This document shows, one piece after another, positions 39,824 through 43,320 of a stretch of DNA of 43,320 nucleotides. Source of the DNA: a bacterium (lineage in GTDB: Bacteria > Cyanobacteriota > Vampirovibrionia > Gastranaerophilales > Gastranaerophilaceae); assembly GCA_017467605.1 (NCBI GenBank), contig JAFUSQ010000038.1, positions 1 to 43,320 of the forward strand. Direction: 5' to 3'. The number at the start of each line of letters is the position of its first letter. The stretch's first letter is position 1. The notes beneath the pieces are model-generated. The model was given only the letters and a program-made list of their open reading frames with translations, made no database searches and was not told where the DNA came from. The translations under genes were made by a program, and so were the position numbers.

Positions 39824-40519
39824 TTACTCATCTTCAGCGTTTGAATTTTTGTCGCTTGTGATATTTCGGTTAACTTTTATAGCATTTATTGCCCAAACAT
39901 CAGACGCATTTACAGTAACTTGACCGTTGCCTTTAATTGTCATTTGAAATCTGTCAAAACCTGAAGTTCTGCCTGAACAATTGCTATCATCTCCACCAAG
40001 TTCTGCAACATATGCATAACCATTTCCGCCGCAATTCGGTTTTCCGTCTCCGTTAACGTCTACGGTTAATTTTATAGAACCTCCGTCTGATGCTGTTGAA
40101 TCAAATGATGCACTTGTAAATGCCCAATTCATTCCGTCAGGAGTTGAAAATGAAGCATTTGTATTAACTCCAAGACCTAATTTATCTTTAAACAGTGTGT
40201 ATAATTTATTTGCTGCAGCTTCACTGCTTTGAGTTGTGTGAGATTCGTTCCAGTTTGAACAATTTATTGAACCTGCCGCATCATCAAAACCAATTCTTTT
40301 ATCTGAAGTTGATGCGGTTTTATCAGGATAACAAGCTTCGTCATTTATTAAGTCGCTCAATACTGTTTGAACAGTGTAATAAGCCCTTTTAGCCATAAGC
40401 GTATTTTGGTTAGGCATCATATTAAATATTACAGGTAATAATATTGCGGTTAATATGGCAATAACACCCAGAGCAACCAATAATTCCGTCAATGTAAAAG
40501 CTTTATTTAATCTTTTCAT
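39824..40519 (-). CDS. Type IV prepilin-like protein with normal short leader
   Basis: A 231-residue prepilin-like protein. The leader is only MKRLNKA before FTLTELLVALGVIAILTAIL, a classical class III/type IV style N-terminal helix. The mature domain is Ser/Asp-rich with DVNGDGKPNCGG (pseudopilin-like calcium-type loop), and CSGRTSGFDRFQM follows. It differs from the four regulator-paired pilins: no adjacent XRE gene, no repeat in the leader and a different C-domain. The repeat hairpin GCTGAA/TTCAGC follows its stop and lies just upstream of rnpB. Confidence 0.87.
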   Translation of the reverse strand: MKRLNKAFTLTELLVALGVIAILTAILLPVIFNMMPNQNTLMAKRAYYTVQTVLSDLINDEACYPDKTASTSDKRIGFDDAAGSINCSNWNESHTTQSSEAAANKLYTLFKDKLGLGVNTNASFSTPDGMNWAFTSASFDSTASDGGSIKLTVDVNGDGKPNCGGNGYAYVAELGGDDSNCSGRTSGFDRFQMTIKGNGQVTVNASDVWAINAIKVNRNITSDKNSNAEDE

Positions 40520-40776
40520 TTCTCTTAATCCTCTATCTTTTAAATAAATACAAGTATATTATATCATATGAGGTTGTATTTTTCAATACAATATGTTATA
40601 CTGGTAGTAGTTGCAGGTTAAATAAGAAGAACAGATTGTAAAATTTTGTTAATATAATAGCAAAATAATCCGTTCAGACGAGTTAATACTCTATCACACA
40701 TTTTATAATGTGCATGATAGTAAACACGAATATTTGAGATATATTATCTTGAATATAAGCAAAAGGGTTAGAAAGT

Positions 40777-41154
40777 ATGGTAGATAACCGATCTGCCGGA
40801 TATTTCGGAATTGGCGGTGCTTTTAACTTTAAAAGCGGAGACATATCCGGAACAGCAGCAAAATTATCTGATGATAAAATGGGACAAGGCGGTGAATACT
40901 TCTCTCAACGCGGAGGAGAGAAAGATGCTCCTGCCCAGGAAGCTAATCCTTATATGGATCAAAGCGCGGTTTTGCGTGCAACTTTGAATTCTCTTGCAAT
41001 GATGAATGTCGCAAATGTTTTGAATGCTAAAAAACGTAAACCGGTTTTAGATGAAGAAGAAAATATTACAGAAGATTTAAAAGAAATATTAAGAGTAAGA
41101 CGCCTTCAAAATCATCAAAATAAACATAATGACAATGATGAAGTTGAAGAATAA
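40777..41154 (+). CDS. Small hypothetical protein (125 residues)
   Basis: I do not recognise this protein. The first 55 residues are Gly-rich (GYFGIGGAFNFKSGDISG, MGQGGEYFSQRGGE), the middle (about 60-85) is a helical Leu/Ala/Asn segment (LRATLNSLAMMNVANVLN) and the C-terminus is charged and ends in acidic residues. No signal peptide or membrane helix is evident. A GTTAGAAAG upstream is a weak ribosome site. The preceding 257-bp gap contains the palindrome CACATTTTATAATGTG and several A/T-rich promoter-like boxes. A hairpin at 41274-41303 follows. Confidence 0.65.
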   Translation: MVDNRSAGYFGIGGAFNFKSGDISGTAAKLSDDKMGQGGEYFSQRGGEKDAPAQEANPYMDQSAVLRATLNSLAMMNVANVLNAKKRKPVLDEEENITEDLKEILRVRRLQNHQNKHNDNDEVEE

Positions 41155-41273
41155 TTGTTATTAGCGTGACTCGCGAATAGTTTTTTACGGTATAATTACT
41201 ATCTCTCCAAGGGAGAGAAAAATTTTTCTTAGTGAACGATAGTGAACTTAGAAAAATAAGAGAGGGGTTTATT

Positions 41274-41303
41274 GCGGTGCGCCGGTAAGCGCACCCCGCT
41301 TTT
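41274..41303 (+). terminator. Terminator overlapping the metG 3' end
   Basis: GGTGCGC and GCGCACC pair around a short loop, extended by GC/GC, followed by TTTT. It ends plus-strand transcription from 40777 and overlaps the last bases of metG. Confidence 0.65.
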
Positions 41304-42879
41304 ACACTTTAACTTTAGTTTTATCGGCCAATTCGCTGTCCACTCTCAAAAATACAGGGTGAATATCTTCTTTTGATATTAATTTCCCTGCTTTTATGTT
41401 GTCTGTTGTAATATCGTCTAATTTTGTTGACAAATTATAAGATAATTGTTTTGCCATATCTTGTGCAATATTTGGACAATAGGGGTAAATAAGTGCTGAT
41501 ATTATACACATAATTTCCAAAACTGTTGCCAAAACTTGTCCGCATTCTGTCATTTTTTCTTCTTTTGCGAGAGTCCAAGGAGCGTTGTCTGTTACAAATT
41601 TGTTTGTTGCATCAACAATACCGATAATTTCTTGTGCTGCTTCTTGAATTTCAAAATGATTAAAGTGATTTTCAACGACTTTTATTGTTCCTAATGCGGT
41701 TTTTAAAAGACTTTCTGCTTCTTTTGATCGGTTTGTCAAGAATTCTTCTTTAATTTCGCCGTCAAAATATTTAACAAGCATAGACAAACTTCTGTTTAAC
41801 AAGTTCCCCATGCTGTTAGCTAAATGTGCATTAACTTTTTCTTTAAAATCCTGATCGGAATAGTTGCCGTCACGTCCGCAAGGAGCTGATGTTGCCATAT
41901 AATATCTGAAAGCATCAGGGGTTGCGAGTTCAAAAGTTTCTAAAACAGATGTCGGAGAAACTACGTTACCCAATGATTTTGACATTTTAGTTTCGTCAAT
42001 TGTAATCCAACCGTGTGCAAAAATATGTTTTGGCAGCGGTAAATCTAATGCCATTAAAATAGCAATCCAATAGATACTGTGGAACTTCAAAATATCTTTA
42101 CCGATAACGTGAACATCAACAGGCCATAATTTGTTAAACTGTTCGGATGAACCGTCAGGATCATAACCGATTGCGGTGATGTAATTTGAAAGGGCATCAA
42201 TCCAAACATAAATAGATTGTTCAGAATCATCTAATACATCAATTCCCCAGCCGACATTTTCTTTGTTTCTTGAAACTGAAATATCCTGAATATCTTCCAA
42301 TTGATTTAAAACTTCATTTGCTCTGAAGCTTGGAACTATAAATTCGGGGTTTTCTTTTATATGCTTAATTATAGCTTCTTTGTATTTTGTAAGTTTGAAG
42401 AAATAATTTTCTTCTTTAACGATATCGGGCTTTTTCAAATGATCCGGGCAGAGTCCGTCTTCGGTCAAATCTTTTGGATTAAGGAAGCATTCACAGCCTG
42501 AGCAGTACCAGCCTTCGTATTCGTGTTTATAAATATCTCCTTTTTCAACGAGTTTTTTGAATATTTTTTGAACGACTTTTTCGTGCTCTTCGTCAGTTGT
42601 ACGAATAAACTTACTATAATCTATCCCTAAGGCTTTCCAGGCGTCTTTGAATTTTTGAGAATTTATATCGCAAAGTTCTTTTGGGGTAATGCCTTGAGCA
42701 GCTGCAGTTTTTTGAATTTTTATACCGTGTTCGTCAGTACCGGTTAAAAAAAACATATTATCGGTTCTTTGCGAATAGTGACGTGCAATAATATCTGTCA
42801 GAATTTTTTCATAAGCATGACCTATGTGGGGTGCGCCGTTAACGTAATCAATTGCGGTCGTTAAATAATATTTATCCAT
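41302..42879 (-). CDS. metG: Methionine--tRNA ligase
   Basis: A 525-residue class I aminoacyl-tRNA synthetase charging tRNA-Met. HIGH is at 18-21 (APHIGHAYEK) and KMSKS at 298-302. The zinc-knuckle region is CSGCECFLNPKDLTEDGLC with a following DH, a one-zinc pattern. The anticodon-binding helical domain follows (about 350-500). The C-terminal tRNA-binding (EMAP-like) domain found in some MetG proteins is absent. Confidence 0.96.
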   Translation of the reverse strand: MDKYYLTTAIDYVNGAPHIGHAYEKILTDIIARHYSQRTDNMFFLTGTDEHGIKIQKTAAAQGITPKELCDINSQKFKDAWKALGIDYSKFIRTTDEEHEKVVQKIFKKLVEKGDIYKHEYEGWYCSGCECFLNPKDLTEDGLCPDHLKKPDIVKEENYFFKLTKYKEAIIKHIKENPEFIVPSFRANEVLNQLEDIQDISVSRNKENVGWGIDVLDDSEQSIYVWIDALSNYITAIGYDPDGSSEQFNKLWPVDVHVIGKDILKFHSIYWIAILMALDLPLPKHIFAHGWITIDETKMSKSLGNVVSPTSVLETFELATPDAFRYYMATSAPCGRDGNYSDQDFKEKVNAHLANSMGNLLNRSLSMLVKYFDGEIKEEFLTNRSKEAESLLKTALGTIKVVENHFNHFEIQEAAQEIIGIVDATNKFVTDNAPWTLAKEEKMTECGQVLATVLEIMCIISALIYPYCPNIAQDMAKQLSYNLSTKLDDITTDNIKAGKLISKEDIHPVFLRVDSELADKTKVKV

Positions 42880-43320
42880 TTCTTACCTCATTATTAATAA
42901 TTATAGAAAAATTTTATCATAAAAATAAAAGAGTTATGTTATAAGGTTAGACATAATAAATATTATTTGTATAAAATTAAAAGATTCTAAATCACCAAGT
43001 AGGAACAGAAAATTACGTTTCGCAAGCTCAACTAATTTTCTAGTCAGTTCAGAATGACAAAATTTTTTTTAATAAGCGGGGCTATGCGCCCCTGCCCCCG
43101 TTAATATTTTTGCTCCGCAGGGTCCTCCGGACGGGGGCACTTTTGGTGTCAAAAGTGCCTCAAAACCAGCGATACGCTGCGTTCACTAATAATAGCAACG
43201 GTTCAACTTGAGGTGGACAAACTCACTTTTATGTCACCCTGAATTTAATTCAGGGTCTATAAATTCTGTCGTTCAAACAATGTCCACCTTTGTTGTTGTT
43301 TCACCTGCTATTATTGTTCA
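42880..43320. repeat. Gap of dispersed repeats at the right edge
   Basis: No gene is supported. 42984-43068 repeats 11683-11765 nearly exactly (the GAAAATTA/TAATTTTC module). 43085-43170 holds GC-rich hairpins (GGGGC...GCCCC, GCACTTTTGG...AAAAGTGC). 43186-43320 is a long imperfect palindrome (AATAATAGC arms, GTGGAC/GTCCAC arms and an inner CACCCTGAA/TTCAGGGT hairpin) related to 13268-13422. Confidence 0.8.

Noticed and set aside
9613-43320. Insertion sequences or prophage as the source of the repeats
   Set aside because: No transposase, integrase or phage structural gene is present in the window. The repeats are short and non-coding.

Overview
The window is a 43.3 kb, AT-rich (about one third GC by eye) stretch of a bacterial chromosome. 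The gene content points to the non-photosynthetic cyanobacterial relatives (Vampirovibrionia / Melainabacteria, most likely a gut Gastranaerophilales): a Ycf45-like R3H ATPase, several prepilins whose mature end begins FTLAE followed by LIT.G.IG, an LPS heptosyltransferase (Gram-negative envelope) and a PPi-dependent phosphofructokinase. This placement is inference; no 16S rRNA gene is present.

Layout. 1-1.7 kb: the 5' part of a gene for a 23-residue-repeat protein, two candidate small RNAs with good promoters, and a 67-residue XRE regulator. 1.7-5.2 kb: pfp and the Ycf45-like ATPase. 5.5-10.1 kb: a second 67-residue XRE regulator, grpE-dnaJ, a secreted beta-propeller protein, an O-methyltransferase and a HIT protein. 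10.1-18.1 kb: regulator-pilin pair 1, a hydroxyacid-dehydrogenase-like gene, menG/ubiE, DUF4127-mntP and a long coiled-coil protein. 18.1-24.0 kb: rimP-nusA interrupted by a four-helix-bundle (IVS) cassette with inverted-repeat ends, an orphan NarL-type response regulator, fixC-fixX, and two small proteins built from a shared RWYD repeat. 24.0-30.0 kb: pairs 2 and 3 on either side of an 862-residue membrane protein. 30.0-37.7 kb: a housekeeping run (rsmD, waaC-like, GAF-GGDEF-HD, thiL, ispD, nadB, nadC). 37.7-43.3 kb: pair 4, tmk, rnpB, a fifth prepilin, a small unknown protein, metG and repeats.

The most unusual signal is a module seen four times: a small XRE-type repressor transcribed divergently from a prepilin-like protein, with palindromes or inverted repeats in the shared promoter region. 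In all four the regulator looks leaderless, with its -10 box exactly 6 nt before the ATG. In all four pilin genes, hairpin-forming repeats that also occur between genes (and once in rnpB) sit in frame just upstream of the prepilin peptidase site. The cleaved leader is therefore 29, 139, 156 or 45 residues, while the mature proteins stay at 213-231 residues. The leader appears to be a tolerated landing site for repeats, comparable to Rickettsia palindromic elements, though their role is unknown.

Other points: six XRE genes plus tmk and the DUF4127 gene share the -10/N6/ATG architecture; the rimP-nusA leader carries an early intrinsic terminator that could be an attenuator; RNase P RNA carries one of the dispersed repeats in a stem; and the gaps are filled with families of short palindromic repeats, some nested inside one another. 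I saw no transposase, prophage, CRISPR array or tRNA gene.
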